Part shown: positions 18,186 through 27,518 of the stretch, piece by piece
Layout: each line of letters opens with the position of its first letter
Numbering within the stretch: the first letter of the stretch is position 1
DNA from: an uncultured Bacteroidales bacterium
GTDB lineage: Bacteria > Bacteroidota > Bacteroidia > Bacteroidales > SZUA-534
Assembly: GCA_902790595.1 (NCBI GenBank)
Contig: CADASL010000003.1
Span: 273,013 to 337,012 of the forward strand
Direction of reading: 5' to 3'
Length of the DNA stretch: 64,000 nt
The notes under the pieces: generated by a model
What the model was told of the DNA's origin: nothing
The model's database searches: none
The model's input: only the letters and a program-made list of their open reading frames with translations
Position numbers and translations under genes: made by a program

Positions 18186-21100
18186 ATGAGAAAAATAGCG
18201 TTACTATTACTTGCCTCGACGGCGATTTGCTCGGTTGGACAAGCACAAATCCCGAATCTGAACACTTCGGGCGTGCCTTACACCACCACTTACAAACCCA
18301 ACGCATCGCAAACTCTTGACATTATTCAGGACCAGCGCGGCATTATGTATTTTGCCAACGATGATGGCGTTTTCGAGTATGACGGCGTAAATATGACTCT
18401 TACCCCGGTGCTTTATGCCTTCTCGCTGGCTGTTGACAATAACAATGTTGTTCGTGTGGGCTCAAGCGATGGTTTCGGCTACCTCTACCCGAACGAAAAC
18501 GGCATTCTGGAATATGTATCAATGACATCTCAAGTTCCTGACTCTGTTCCTGTCGACCCCATTTATAAGACCCTCTGCATTGGCGATTACACATACTACT
18601 GCTCACAATACAACATTTTCATTGCAGAAAAAGACAGTTTGGTGAAAATTGTTGATTTGCCAAAAAACAGTTTCTGGACATACCGGACGAATGGTGACAC
18701 TCTGTTTATCGGAAATATGGATAAAGAAGAAGAGGCTTTTCTGTATTACGATGACCAAATTCACTACACAAACATCTCCATTCAAGGTGTTTATGGTCTT
18801 ATTCCCTGGAAAAACGGAAATTACCTGGCCTCAACAGGTAACACCTTGTACGAAATATCGCTCGACGGCAAAACTCCTGTAAAAGACATTAACAAAAACA
18901 ACAAGGCAGTTGAGTCTCTTTACAAGAAACATATGCCCTACCAACTGACCACATACCGCAACGGTGTGGTGATGCCTACTGTTTTCGGCGACAAATACAC
19001 AGTTGCAGTTTTCGATGAGAACCTCGTACTAAAACAAGCATATAACAACACCACGGGGTTGTCTTCAACAAATGCCTTTTCCGCCTACACTTCAGGACAT
19101 TTGCTTTGGGTTGGTATGGACAACTGCATTTCGAAAATTGAAATTGGCAACGCATTCTATCATTTTGGCAAGGAATCGGGCCTGACCGGACCAATAAATG
19201 ACATTTTCAAATTCAATGGAAAAATGTATGTCGGTACAGGCAACGGTCTCTTCCGCGAGAATTTCGACGAAAACGGTCTTCCGAGCTTTGAGAAAATCTA
19301 CAACTACGCAACCCAAAAAATAATAGCATTCCAAGTACCTAACAGCAATAAAAAAATACTGCTGGCAGGTACGGCTTTAAATGTTATCGAACTGAAAAAC
19401 GGTGATGTAAGACTTAAAAAAAATGATGACGGTGGCGATTCGGCACGTGACGAGATAGAGCATATTGACTGCGGCGCACTTTTCCAATCGCGGCTGCATC
19501 CCGAGTATTTGTACATTGGCTCGAAAGAAGGTTTGGTTTGCGAAAAATATAAACTGGCTAGCGATAAAAACTGGCAACCTCAATACCGAATTCTGGATGG
19601 AATTGAGGTTACATCAATAGAAGAGGACTCAAAAGGTAACATCTGGTGCGCGACGAGCAAAGGCATTGTCAAAATATCGCCCGACGGACAAAACCTTACT
19701 ACGTACGATGAGGAGAGCGGCATTCCTTCGTTCTATATGGCAATGATAAAAAATATCGATGGCAATTTGCTTTTCCTAACCTCCGACGGTATGTATGAAT
19801 TCGACGAAAGTCTGCAGCAATTCGATGTGAGCACATATTTTGGAGAATTCAGCTCCGACACCACTTTCGGAACTCTTGACGTAAAGCCTTACAATGGTAT
19901 GTATATGGCTTCGTGCTACAATTTGGACCAGGTTAAATACTGGATGACATTCTTCAAGAAAAACAGCCAGGGAGATTTTGAAATTGTGAATGAAAAAACT
20001 CTTTCGAAACCCGCTTCAAAGCAAAAAGGCAGTCTGTATTTCTCGTTCATCGACGATGAAAACAATCTTTGGCTGAGTCTTGACGAAGATTTGCTCTGCT
20101 ACAACACAAACCATATTGACACCACAAACTGTTACTACACAGCTCCTTTCGACGCTATGATTAGGCAAGTGATGGCTAACGATACCATTCTGCTGTTTGG
20201 CGGCGCGTTCGAAAAAGAAAACGGTTTCGGCATTTCAACAAAACAATCCGAAAAACACATTGTTGAATTACCTTACTCGAAAAACTCATTGACTTTCAAC
20301 TTCTGCTCTAACTTCTACGAGAGTGAGGAGCTTACCGAATATTCGACAATGCTTGTCGGCGACGACAAAACGTGGTCGAGATGGAGAAAGAGCACAGAGT
20401 ACAGCCGTATGCACCTTTCGGAAGGCAAATACACGCTGAAGGTGAAGGCACGCAACATTTACGGTGTTGAAAGCTCGGTGGCTGAATATACGTTTGTAAT
20501 CAAACCACCTTTCTACCGCACAGTGGTGGCTTACCTTCTGTATGTTGTTCTGCTTGTTGTGCTTGTGTATGGCATTGTGAAATGGAACACACGCCGACTG
20601 ATTGAGGAGAAGAAAAAACTGGAACAGAAGATTGCCGAGGCAACCGAAGAGATTCGCGGACAAAACGTTCAGCTGGAGCAACAGAAAGACGAGATTGAGA
20701 AGCAGAAAGACGAGATTCAGGCAAGTATCAACTACGCCCGCCGCATCCAGCGCGCCCTGCTTACTCCCGACGAAACCATCGACAAGATTTTCCCTGACCA
20801 CTTCCTGCTCTACAAGCCGCGTAATGTGGTGAGCGGCGACTACTACTGGTTCGGTCAGTTTGGCGACAACAAGGTCAGCATTGTGGCTGACTGTACGGGT
20901 CACGGTGTGCCGGGCGGCTTTATGAGTATGCTTGGTATGACCAACCTGAACTACATTGTCGGCCAGGAGCTTCGCCCGGATGAGATTCTGAACAAGCTGC
21001 GCAACGCCATCATCACCAGTCTGCGGCAGAAAGACGACGCTCCGGCTCCAACCGGTGACGAGAAAGCCGACCGCCGCGCCGCCTTTGCAATGTCGGTTGA

Positions 21101-21527
21101 GAAGAAAGACCGCAGCCAGGACGGTATGGACGTGGCAATGTACGTCATTAACGAGAAAGAGATGACCCTATCGTTTGCCGGCGCCAACAACCCGCTGGTG
21201 CTCATCCGCGACGGCGAGGTGCAAGTGATAAAGGCCAGCAAGATGCCTGTCGGCATTTATGCGAAACTCGACCCGTTCGAGCGTGTGGATATGGAGCTGA
21301 AGAAAGGCGACTGCCTCTACACTTTCTCCGACGGTTTCCAAGACCAGTTCGGTTTCGAGTCGGGTAAGAAGTTTATGAGCAAGCACTTGCGTGAGGTTCT
21401 GCTCGAAATCCACCAGAAACCGATGGCCGAGCAGAAAGAGATTCTGAACAAGATTTACGAGGATTGGCGCGGTCCGGCCGACCACCAAACCGATGACGTT
21501 GTACTTATGGGTGTAAGGATTAATTAA
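18186..21527 (+). CDS. Beta-propeller sensor fused to SpoIIE-type PP2C phosphatase
   Basis: I take the ATG at 18186 (MRKIALLLLASTAIC), since it begins a clean signal peptide; an ATG seven codons upstream is possible. The 1113-residue protein has a periplasmic two-component-regulator-type propeller (about 25-690, with repeats such as EDSKGNIWCATSKGI), a Y_Y_Y-like domain, one transmembrane helix near residue 780, a coiled coil (about 800-850) and a cytoplasmic SpoIIE phosphatase domain. The phosphatase shows SGDYYWF, ADCTGHGVPGG and TDDVVLMG metal-binding motifs. It resembles a hybrid two-component sensor whose kinase was replaced by a phosphatase. Its likely targets are phosphorylated anti-anti-sigma proteins; none is adjacent. 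Confidence 0.88.
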   Translation: MRKIALLLLASTAICSVGQAQIPNLNTSGVPYTTTYKPNASQTLDIIQDQRGIMYFANDDGVFEYDGVNMTLTPVLYAFSLAVDNNNVVRVGSSDGFGYLYPNENGILEYVSMTSQVPDSVPVDPIYKTLCIGDYTYYCSQYNIFIAEKDSLVKIVDLPKNSFWTYRTNGDTLFIGNMDKEEEAFLYYDDQIHYTNISIQGVYGLIPWKNGNYLASTGNTLYEISLDGKTPVKDINKNNKAVESLYKKHMPYQLTTYRNGVVMPTVFGDKYTVAVFDENLVLKQAYNNTTGLSSTNAFSAYTSGHLLWVGMDNCISKIEIGNAFYHFGKESGLTGPINDIFKFNGKMYVGTGNGLFRENFDENGLPSFEKIYNYATQKIIAFQVPNSNKKILLAGTALNVIELKNGDVRLKKNDDGGDSARDEIEHIDCGALFQSRLHPEYLYIGSKEGLVCEKYKLASDKNWQPQYRILDGIEVTSIEEDSKGNIWCATSKGIVKISPDGQNLTTYDEESGIPSFYMAMIKNIDGNLLFLTSDGMYEFDESLQQFDVSTYFGEFSSDTTFGTLDVKPYNGMYMASCYNLDQVKYWMTFFKKNSQGDFEIVNEKTLSKPASKQKGSLYFSFIDDENNLWLSLDEDLLCYNTNHIDTTNCYYTAPFDAMIRQVMANDTILLFGGAFEKENGFGISTKQSEKHIVELPYSKNSLTFNFCSNFYESEELTEYSTMLVGDDKTWSRWRKSTEYSRMHLSEGKYTLKVKARNIYGVESSVAEYTFVIKPPFYRTVVAYLLYVVLLVVLVYGIVKWNTRRLIEEKKKLEQKIAEATEEIRGQNVQLEQQKDEIEKQKDEIQASINYARRIQRALLTPDETIDKIFPDHFLLYKPRNVVSGDYYWFGQFGDNKVSIVADCTGHGVPGGFMSMLGMTNLNYIVGQELRPDEILNKLRNAIITSLRQKDDAPAPTGDEKADRRAAFAMSVEKKDRSQDGMDVAMYVINEKEMTLSFAGANNPLVLIRDGEVQVIKASKMPVGIYAKLDPFERVDMELKKGDCLYTFSDGFQDQFGFESGKKFMSKHLREVLLEIHQKPMAEQKEILNKIYEDWRGPADHQTDDVVLMGVRIN

Positions 21528-21554
21528 ATAGTTTTTTTCATAATGATTTTGTGG

Positions 21555-21590
21555 AGAAGGCGACGTTGTGAGATGTCGCCTTCTTGTTTT
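21555..21590 (+). terminator. Terminator of the SpoIIE phosphatase gene
   Basis: A perfect 10-bp stem AGAAGGCGAC/GTCGCCTTCT (21555-21564 and 21575-21584) is followed by TGTTTT. Confidence 0.8.
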
Positions 21591-21730
21591 CATATACCTT
21601 TGGCGGCAGCCTGGTAATGAAGCCGGTTCTTTCAGCCTTTATCAGCTTCCGCTCTTATACACCTACGCACTATTCACCAACCATATCGGCCTTTTTGTCA
21701 AATAAAACAAACCAATCGCCCTCAGTTGCG

Positions 21731-21738
21731 TACATTTG
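21731..21738 (+). promoter_or_regulatory. -7 box for the 46-codon gene
   Basis: TACATTTG is a perfect TAnnTTTG, 21 bases before the ATG at 21760. No clear -33 element is seen. Confidence 0.4.
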
Positions 21739-21759
21739 CGATGTAAAGATTTTTGAATT

Positions 21760-21900
21760 ATGATTGTTCGTTTCGCTTTGGTTTTCCTAACAGTTTTCGA
21801 TTTCGCCTGCAATGTATGCAGCAAAGTTTCAGCAATGAGTCGTAAAGCCCGCCAGGCAGTTGTTAAACTGGCGGCCGCCAAAAGCACACGAACAGCCTGA
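21760..21900 (+). CDS. Possible 46-residue membrane-associated peptide
   Basis: The frame ATG 21760 to TGA 21898-21900 encodes a hydrophobic N-terminus (MIVRFALVFLTVFDFACNVC) followed by a basic tail rich in Lys, Arg and Ala. It has a -7 box just upstream and an excellent terminator just downstream, making a complete miniature transcription unit. The size and charge pattern fit a small membrane peptide. No family is recognised, and the same transcript could instead be a non-coding RNA. Confidence 0.45.
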   Translation: MIVRFALVFLTVFDFACNVCSKVSAMSRKARQAVVKLAAAKSTRTA

Positions 21901-21907
21901 AAAACTT

Positions 21908-21942
21908 AAACCGCAAGCCAAATCAAAGTTTGCGGTTTTTTA
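21908..21942 (+). terminator. Terminator of the 46-codon gene
   Basis: A 9-bp perfect stem AAACCGCAA/TTGCGGTTT (21908-21916 and 21930-21938) is followed by a T run. It is eight bases after the stop of the small frame. Confidence 0.8.
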
Positions 21943-21978
21943 TTTCATTTGTTTCCTACCTGTTAAAAAATCGTCGGG

Positions 21979-24072
21979 TTATTTGTTTTGAGCTGAAGCC
22001 AATTGGCAGATGAACGCTCCTTTCTGTCTGACGTTATGCACATTACTGTTCGCATATCGCCTCTCCCAGTCGCGGGCTAACCACGGAGGAACAGAGCCGT
22101 CGATAATCACATTGCTGAACGTGAGATTTTTGGGCATTTGGCGCGGTTTGATTGCCGGTTTGCCCGATATAATCAGAAAATCGAGCGTTGCGGGCTGCTT
22201 CATTTTGAAACGCGGCGTGCTGTCGCTAATCATCAATCCGCTGACACTGTCGTAAACAAAGAAACCATCGCGGGCAAGCATACGGCCGGATTCGGATTCA
22301 CGCATATCAACATCAGCCGAACGGCTCGAATTCCAAAAAATGTTTCCGCCTTTCACCATCAGCGCGGCCTGACGGGCATCGCCTATGGCACCCTGAACCC
22401 AATATGAGCTGTTGCCATCGACAAACTGCGCCAAAGCGTTTCGAGGCGAATAATAGACGCACAGAGCCTGCGTGGAACTGTTGCGGACAGCACTCGCGCT
22501 GAACGGCGTTATAAAAACCAAAAACGAGGCCAGCGAACCCATCAGCCAGTTGCAATTGCGTGTTCGGAGCCAGATTAGCGCCGCAAGAATCGTTGCTCCA
22601 ATGGCAACAGCCTGAAACACCGATATATAAGTGTTCTCGATGGTGGAAAACGGCAAATTGGAAATCGACATAACGGCCCAGTTCATTGCCCGGGCGGCAT
22701 ACGTGGTTGCGACACCAATTATCTTGGTAAGCACCGGCACAGGTGATACGGCCAGCAACAACATAGTAAGTCCAATCATTAACACGGCACCTGGCGACAC
22801 CACCACGTTCGACAGCCAGAAATAGACCGGCGTGCGCTCGAAATAGTAGAGGCAGAAAGGAAATGTTGAAATCTGTGCGGCTATCGAAACCGCCGTGAGC
22901 TCCCAGAACCAGCGCAGAGGCTTGTTACGGCGGTTAACCGGCAACAGCCTTACAATGCGCGGTTGCAAGCTCACAATGCCAACTACGGCCGCGTATGATA
23001 GCTGAAATCCGGCTTTGAAAAGCATATCGGGATTGATGCAGAGCAAAAGGAACGCTGACGCCGCAAGTGTGTTGTAAATCGACATATCGCGCCGCATCAG
23101 CCGGCCCAACTCCAGAAACGAAAACATCACCGTAGCCCGCAGCACCGATGGCGACAAGCCTGTAATGAAAGCGTACACCCAAAGCAACAGCACAATAACC
23201 AGGCGCTTGAAGTTTGAGGCCAGACGGCCGCCAAGGACGAACATCAGCATTTCGAGCACCGAACAGACAATGCCCACGTGCATTCCGGACACGGCCAGAA
23301 CGTGCATCGCGCCAGCGTTCATATAGGCCTGTTTCACCTCGGCATCAATGTTGTTTTTGTAACCCAAAACCAAGGTGGAAGCCAACCCGAGTTCGTTGCC
23401 TTCGAGTCCGGCCTTTTCGAGTAAGCCGACAAGCATTTGGCGCACATTAAGAGCGTGCTGTCGCAGACCGTGCACACTGCCGTCGGCCAGCTCCCACTCA
23501 CCCGGATTGAGAAAGATGGAGCCCTGCACGCCGTTTAGTTGCAGATATTGCGAATAGTTGAAGCCGAACGGATTTTTAGGCATATCGAGCGTGTCGATTC
23601 GCGACGAGAATTTGATAGTCTGCCCGGCTTTCAGTGCCGCGGCCGCCGAATCTTTCATAATAGTGGCAACAATGCGCGCATCGAAATCGTGCCACTCGCC
23701 AAGCAAATTGACGGCCTCTACGCGCATATCCACCTTGCAAGCCTTCTCGCCAACCGACGGCGTGCCGGTTACGCTGGCGCGATACTCGCATTTGCGGCTG
23801 CCGGCGTCGGACACAACATTCGGCGACGTGTTGAGCGCGGCCATTGCACTGCCAAGCGCGGCAATACTTAGAAAAAGAGCCGCTCCGCACGCCCATCGGC
23901 TTTTGTAGCCGTTTTGGCGAAAAAGAAAAATGGCTAATGCGGCAAAAATTGCTAATGCGCTGATACTCACCATTGCCGGCACACTCCAATAGCAATGGAA
24001 AACTATTCCCAGCGCAAACGGCAGAATAATCCTGACAAATGAGTTTTTATCGAGAAAACCGCTGATACTCAT
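21979..24072 (-). CDS. comEC: ComEC/Rec2-family DNA-uptake membrane channel
   Basis: The protein has 697 residues. An N-terminal pair of helices and a DUF4131-like OB region (about 30-200) precede the competence domain. That domain carries HVLAVSGMHVGIVCSVLEML, GLSPSVLRATVMFSFLELGR and about ten transmembrane segments up to residue 520. ComEC translocates single-stranded DNA across the inner membrane during natural transformation. The C-terminal region after about 570 is short and lacks the HxHxDH metallo-beta-lactamase motif found in Bacillus ComEC, as in many Bacteroidota homologues. It stands alone on the minus strand. Confidence 0.9.
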   Translation of the reverse strand: MSISGFLDKNSFVRIILPFALGIVFHCYWSVPAMVSISALAIFAALAIFLFRQNGYKSRWACGAALFLSIAALGSAMAALNTSPNVVSDAGSRKCEYRASVTGTPSVGEKACKVDMRVEAVNLLGEWHDFDARIVATIMKDSAAAALKAGQTIKFSSRIDTLDMPKNPFGFNYSQYLQLNGVQGSIFLNPGEWELADGSVHGLRQHALNVRQMLVGLLEKAGLEGNELGLASTLVLGYKNNIDAEVKQAYMNAGAMHVLAVSGMHVGIVCSVLEMLMFVLGGRLASNFKRLVIVLLLWVYAFITGLSPSVLRATVMFSFLELGRLMRRDMSIYNTLAASAFLLLCINPDMLFKAGFQLSYAAVVGIVSLQPRIVRLLPVNRRNKPLRWFWELTAVSIAAQISTFPFCLYYFERTPVYFWLSNVVVSPGAVLMIGLTMLLLAVSPVPVLTKIIGVATTYAARAMNWAVMSISNLPFSTIENTYISVFQAVAIGATILAALIWLRTRNCNWLMGSLASFLVFITPFSASAVRNSSTQALCVYYSPRNALAQFVDGNSSYWVQGAIGDARQAALMVKGGNIFWNSSRSADVDMRESESGRMLARDGFFVYDSVSGLMISDSTPRFKMKQPATLDFLIISGKPAIKPRQMPKNLTFSNVIIDGSVPPWLARDWERRYANSNVHNVRQKGAFICQLASAQNK

Positions 24073-24211
24073 TTCATTGTAATATGGTTGGATTAACGCG
24101 AACCAATATTACACCATAATGAGCAGAAAAACAACTGTTTTTTAGAAAAATTGAATGTAAAGTGTTTTGCATCAGCTCGTAGCCAGCGTTTTGCAACCAT
24201 CCGTCTCAGAA

Positions 24212-26341
24212 CTACTGCTTCACTCCTTTCATCGACAGACTGATTCTTCCTCTGACATAATCGACGCCAGAAACCTTCACCATCACGTGCTGGTGCAGCG
24301 ACACCACATCGTTTGGATTGCTCACGTATTTGTCGGCAAGCTGCGATATGTGCACCAAACCGTCCTGATGCACGCCAATATCGACAAACGCGCCGAAATT
24401 GGTCACGTTGGTCACAATGCCCGGCACAACCATACCCTCTTCAAGGTCGTCGATGGTGTGGATTCCTTCGGCGAAAGCAAACTCCTGAATTGCCGAACGC
24501 GGGTCGCGACCGGGTTTTTCAAGCTCAGCTTTGATGTCGAGAAGTGTCGGCATTCCGGTCGTGGCCGAAAGGTAGCGCTTCAGGTCGAGGCGGCTGCGCA
24601 GCGTTGCATCGGCAATCAGATCCGAAACGGTGCAGCCCAAATCGGCGGCCATACGGTCAACCACAGCGTAGCTCTCGGGATGCACGGCGCTGTTGTCGAG
24701 CGGATTTTTAGCTCCGGGAATGCGTAGGAAAGCCGCACTCTGCTCAAAAGCCTTATCGCCCAAGCGCGAAACTTTTTTCAGTTGCTGGCGCGATGAAAAG
24801 CTGCCGTTCTCTTTCCGGTAGTCAACAATGTTTTGCGCCAGCTTTGGTCCCAGACCACTCACATACGAGAGCAGGTGCATACTGGCGGTGTTCAGATTCA
24901 CACCAACCTGATTCACACAACTTTCCACCACAAAATCGAGACTTTCCTTTAAGGCTGTCTGGTCAACATCGTGCTGATACTGTCCCACGCCAATCGATTT
25001 CGGGTCGATTTTAACAAGTTCGGCCAGCGGGTCCATCAGACGGCGGCCTATTGAAACGGCTCCGCGCACTGTCACATCATAGTCGGGAAACTCATCGCGA
25101 GCAGCCTGCGAAGCGCTGTAAACCGAAGCTCCGTTCTCGCTCACCACGAAAATCTGCAGCGGATTGTCGAACTTCACCGACCTCACAAGAGCTTCTGTTT
25201 CACGGCTCGCAGTACCGTTGCCAATGGCGATAGCCTCGCAGCGGTATTTTTTGGCCAGTTGCCGAAGCGTCTCTTGCGACTCGGCCCATTCGTTTTGTGG
25301 CGGATGGGGGTAAATTGCTTGATTATAAAGCAGATTGCCCGTTTCGTCGAGGCACACCAATTTGCAGCCTGTGCGGAAACCGGGGTCGAGCGCGATAATG
25401 CGTTTTTGCCCGAGTGGCGCCGCCAGCAGCAATTGTCGCAAGTTGACCGAAAAAACATCGATGGCCTCTTTGTCGGCCTTTTCTTTCGATAGTTTCTTGA
25501 ACTCGTTTTCTATTGATGGCTGTATCAAACGTTTATAGCTGTCGTCGATGGCCATTTTCACTTGACGTGAAGCGGTATTGTCGGCTTTCAGAAACTGACG
25601 ATGGAGCATATCAGCCACATCGGTTCCTTCAGGCTCGATACTGACACGCAGGAAACCTTCTGCCTCGCCTCGGCGCATAGCCAGCATCCGGTGAGACGGA
25701 CAACGGCGCAGAGGCTCCGAAAAATCGTAATAGTCTTCGTATTTGACAGCGTCCGACTCCTTTCCTTTAATCACGTGTGACGATACTATTGCCTTATGAT
25801 TGAAGCAGTTACGCACACGCTGCCGTGCAACGGCGTTCTCGCTCACCCACTCTGCAATAATGTCGCGGGCACCGGCAAGAGCCATCTCCTCGCTACCAAT
25901 ATCGCCCTTCACATATTTGATTGCTGTTTCTTCCGGGTCGCCCGACTGTTGGCGCATAAGCCAGGCAGCCAAAGGTTCCAGTCCTTGTTCTTTTGCCACA
26001 GTGGCGCGGGTGCGTTTTTTAGGTTTATAGGGCAGATAAATGTCTTCAAGCGTAGTGCTGTCAAGGGTTTCGTCAATCTGCCGTTTCAAATCTTCAGTTA
26101 GTTTGCCCTGCTCGGCAATAGTCTCAATCACCGTTTGCTTACGCTTATCCAGTTCAACAAACTTGTGATATTGTGTTTCAATATCGAAAACAGCAACCTC
26201 GTCAAGGCCGCCAGTGGCTTCTTTACGGTAACGGCTGATGAAGGGCACTGTGGCGCCACCATCGAGCAATTGAGCCACCGCCTCAACTTGATTCAACTTT
26301 ATTCCCAACGCAGCGGCAATCGCCTTAAAGTATTTCTGCAT
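24212..26341 (-). CDS. tex: Tex-family S1 RNA-binding protein
   Basis: This 709-residue protein shows the standard Tex order. An N-terminal helical part has FISRYRKEATGGLDE (about 34-48), and the YqgF-like RNase H fold has IALDPGFRTGCKLVCLD. Helix-hairpin-helix repeats follow (LSYVSGLGPKLAQNIVDYR), then a C-terminal S1 domain (GMVVPGIVTNVTNFGAFVDIG). Tex is a cytoplasmic nucleic-acid-binding factor linked to transcription and RNA quality control. It begins 23 bases after the CDF exporter gene on the same strand, so the two probably share a transcript. Length is normal. Confidence 0.95.
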   Translation of the reverse strand: MQKYFKAIAAALGIKLNQVEAVAQLLDGGATVPFISRYRKEATGGLDEVAVFDIETQYHKFVELDKRKQTVIETIAEQGKLTEDLKRQIDETLDSTTLEDIYLPYKPKKRTRATVAKEQGLEPLAAWLMRQQSGDPEETAIKYVKGDIGSEEMALAGARDIIAEWVSENAVARQRVRNCFNHKAIVSSHVIKGKESDAVKYEDYYDFSEPLRRCPSHRMLAMRRGEAEGFLRVSIEPEGTDVADMLHRQFLKADNTASRQVKMAIDDSYKRLIQPSIENEFKKLSKEKADKEAIDVFSVNLRQLLLAAPLGQKRIIALDPGFRTGCKLVCLDETGNLLYNQAIYPHPPQNEWAESQETLRQLAKKYRCEAIAIGNGTASRETEALVRSVKFDNPLQIFVVSENGASVYSASQAARDEFPDYDVTVRGAVSIGRRLMDPLAELVKIDPKSIGVGQYQHDVDQTALKESLDFVVESCVNQVGVNLNTASMHLLSYVSGLGPKLAQNIVDYRKENGSFSSRQQLKKVSRLGDKAFEQSAAFLRIPGAKNPLDNSAVHPESYAVVDRMAADLGCTVSDLIADATLRSRLDLKRYLSATTGMPTLLDIKAELEKPGRDPRSAIQEFAFAEGIHTIDDLEEGMVVPGIVTNVTNFGAFVDIGVHQDGLVHISQLADKYVSNPNDVVSLHQHVMVKVSGVDYVRGRISLSMKGVKQ

Positions 26342-26364
26342 ATATGTGTAGTTTTCTATTTGAT

Positions 26365-27261
26365 TTATAATCTTGGAGCTTTTTCCGGCTCAACGTGAAG
26401 TATCACCTGTGTATGCTGCCCGTAATGTTCGCGCAAGCGTTGCTCTACTTCAACCGTGGCGGCGTGCGACTCGCTCACCGTCATATTGCCAGGAACACGC
26501 ACGTGCAACTCAATGGCAATGCCAGAACCTATGCGACGGGTTTTAAGGTTATGAACATCGCTGAAATGTTTGTTGCTGAGAACAATAGACTCTATCTCCT
26601 CTTCCTGCTCACGAGGCAGTGAGCGCTCAAGCATTTCGCCAATACCCGGCTTCACCAAATCGTAAGCAACTTTGAAAATCAAAATGCTGACAATGATGGC
26701 GGCAGCCGGGTCGAGAACTGCCCACTTTTGTCCGAGAAAATAGGCTCCGCCAATACCGAAAAGTGTTCCTATTGACGAGAGTGCATCAGAGCGGTGATGC
26801 CAGGCATTGGCCACCACCACCGTCGAGTTCACCTTTTCGCCCACGTGCTTGGTGTAACGGTACAACGACTCTTTTACGACAATTGAAACTGCGGCAGCCA
26901 CAAAAGCAATGGCCTCGGGTGGTTCAATCGTTTGTCCGCCTATAACGGCAGCCACTTTGTTCAAGCTGTTCCACAAAATTCCGGCAGCAACGCCAAACAA
27001 CGCCATTCCTATAAGGATGGTAGCCAAAGTCTCGAATTTTCCGTGTCCGTAGTCGTGGTCCTCATCCTTTGGCATTGACGACACCTTGACAAAAATCATC
27101 ACAACAAGGTCGGTGGCAAAATCTGAAATGGAGTGCACACCGTCAGCAATCATTGCTCCGCTTCGGCCAATAATACCCGCAGCCAGCTTACCGGCAGACA
27201 AAAGCATATTGGCAAAAAATCCAATTAGCGTTACCTTATAAATTTGTTGTTCTCTGTTCAC
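26365..27261 (-). CDS. Cation diffusion facilitator metal exporter
   Basis: I choose the GTG at 27261 (VNREQQIYKVTLIG). The longer frame starts at a TTG (27288) that lies inside the promoter -7 box, which makes that start unlikely. The 298-residue product has six transmembrane helices, with metal-site motifs MIADGVHSISDFATD and HDYGHGKFE. A C-terminal cytoplasmic domain ends in ILHVEPEKAP. CDF proteins export zinc, iron, cobalt or manganese in exchange for protons. The substrate is not decidable from sequence. tex follows 23 bases downstream. Confidence 0.9.
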   Translation of the reverse strand: MNREQQIYKVTLIGFFANMLLSAGKLAAGIIGRSGAMIADGVHSISDFATDLVVMIFVKVSSMPKDEDHDYGHGKFETLATILIGMALFGVAAGILWNSLNKVAAVIGGQTIEPPEAIAFVAAAVSIVVKESLYRYTKHVGEKVNSTVVVANAWHHRSDALSSIGTLFGIGGAYFLGQKWAVLDPAAAIIVSILIFKVAYDLVKPGIGEMLERSLPREQEEEIESIVLSNKHFSDVHNLKTRRIGSGIAIELHVRVPGNMTVSESHAATVEVEQRLREHYGQHTQVILHVEPEKAPRL

Positions 27262-27285
27262 TTGCAATGCTGATGAAATGTTGTT

Positions 27286-27316
27286 CAAATATAAGCCGCG
27301 TTACTTAATGTGGCAA
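27286..27316 (-). promoter_or_regulatory. Promoter of the CDF-tex operon
   Basis: The minus strand carries TTG (27316-27314), a 20-base spacer and a perfect TATATTTG (27293-27286). It overlaps the outermost TTG codon of the CDF frame and so argues for the inner GTG start. Confidence 0.55.
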
Positions 27317-27502
27317 GAACGCATAAGATTTTTATTGGTTGTTTGTGGAACGTGATGTTTTACTACAATTAAACAGTGTGTATGTATTTCGTTTTCAACC
27401 AATTAGACACTTTTGACAATGAAATTATTCAGAAAATAGACCTTGTTGATTGAATTTAATTATTTGATACTCTTTGTTTTACGCGCTGTTACCTAAAATA
27501 AA

Positions 27503-27518
27503 TGTTCCACGTGAAACA
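27503..27518. promoter_or_regulatory. parS-like ParB-binding site
   Basis: TGTTCCACGTGAAACA matches the bacterial chromosomal parS consensus TGTTNCACGTGAAACA at every fixed position. It touches the mnmG stop codon (27519-27521) with no base between. ParB loads at parS near the replication origin and organises chromosome segregation. I found no second copy by eye and no parAB genes in the window. Confidence 0.8.

Noticed and set aside
24212..24727. Open frame opposite the 3' part of tex
   Set aside because: It overlaps the conserved S1 and HhH regions of tex completely and shows no domain of its own.
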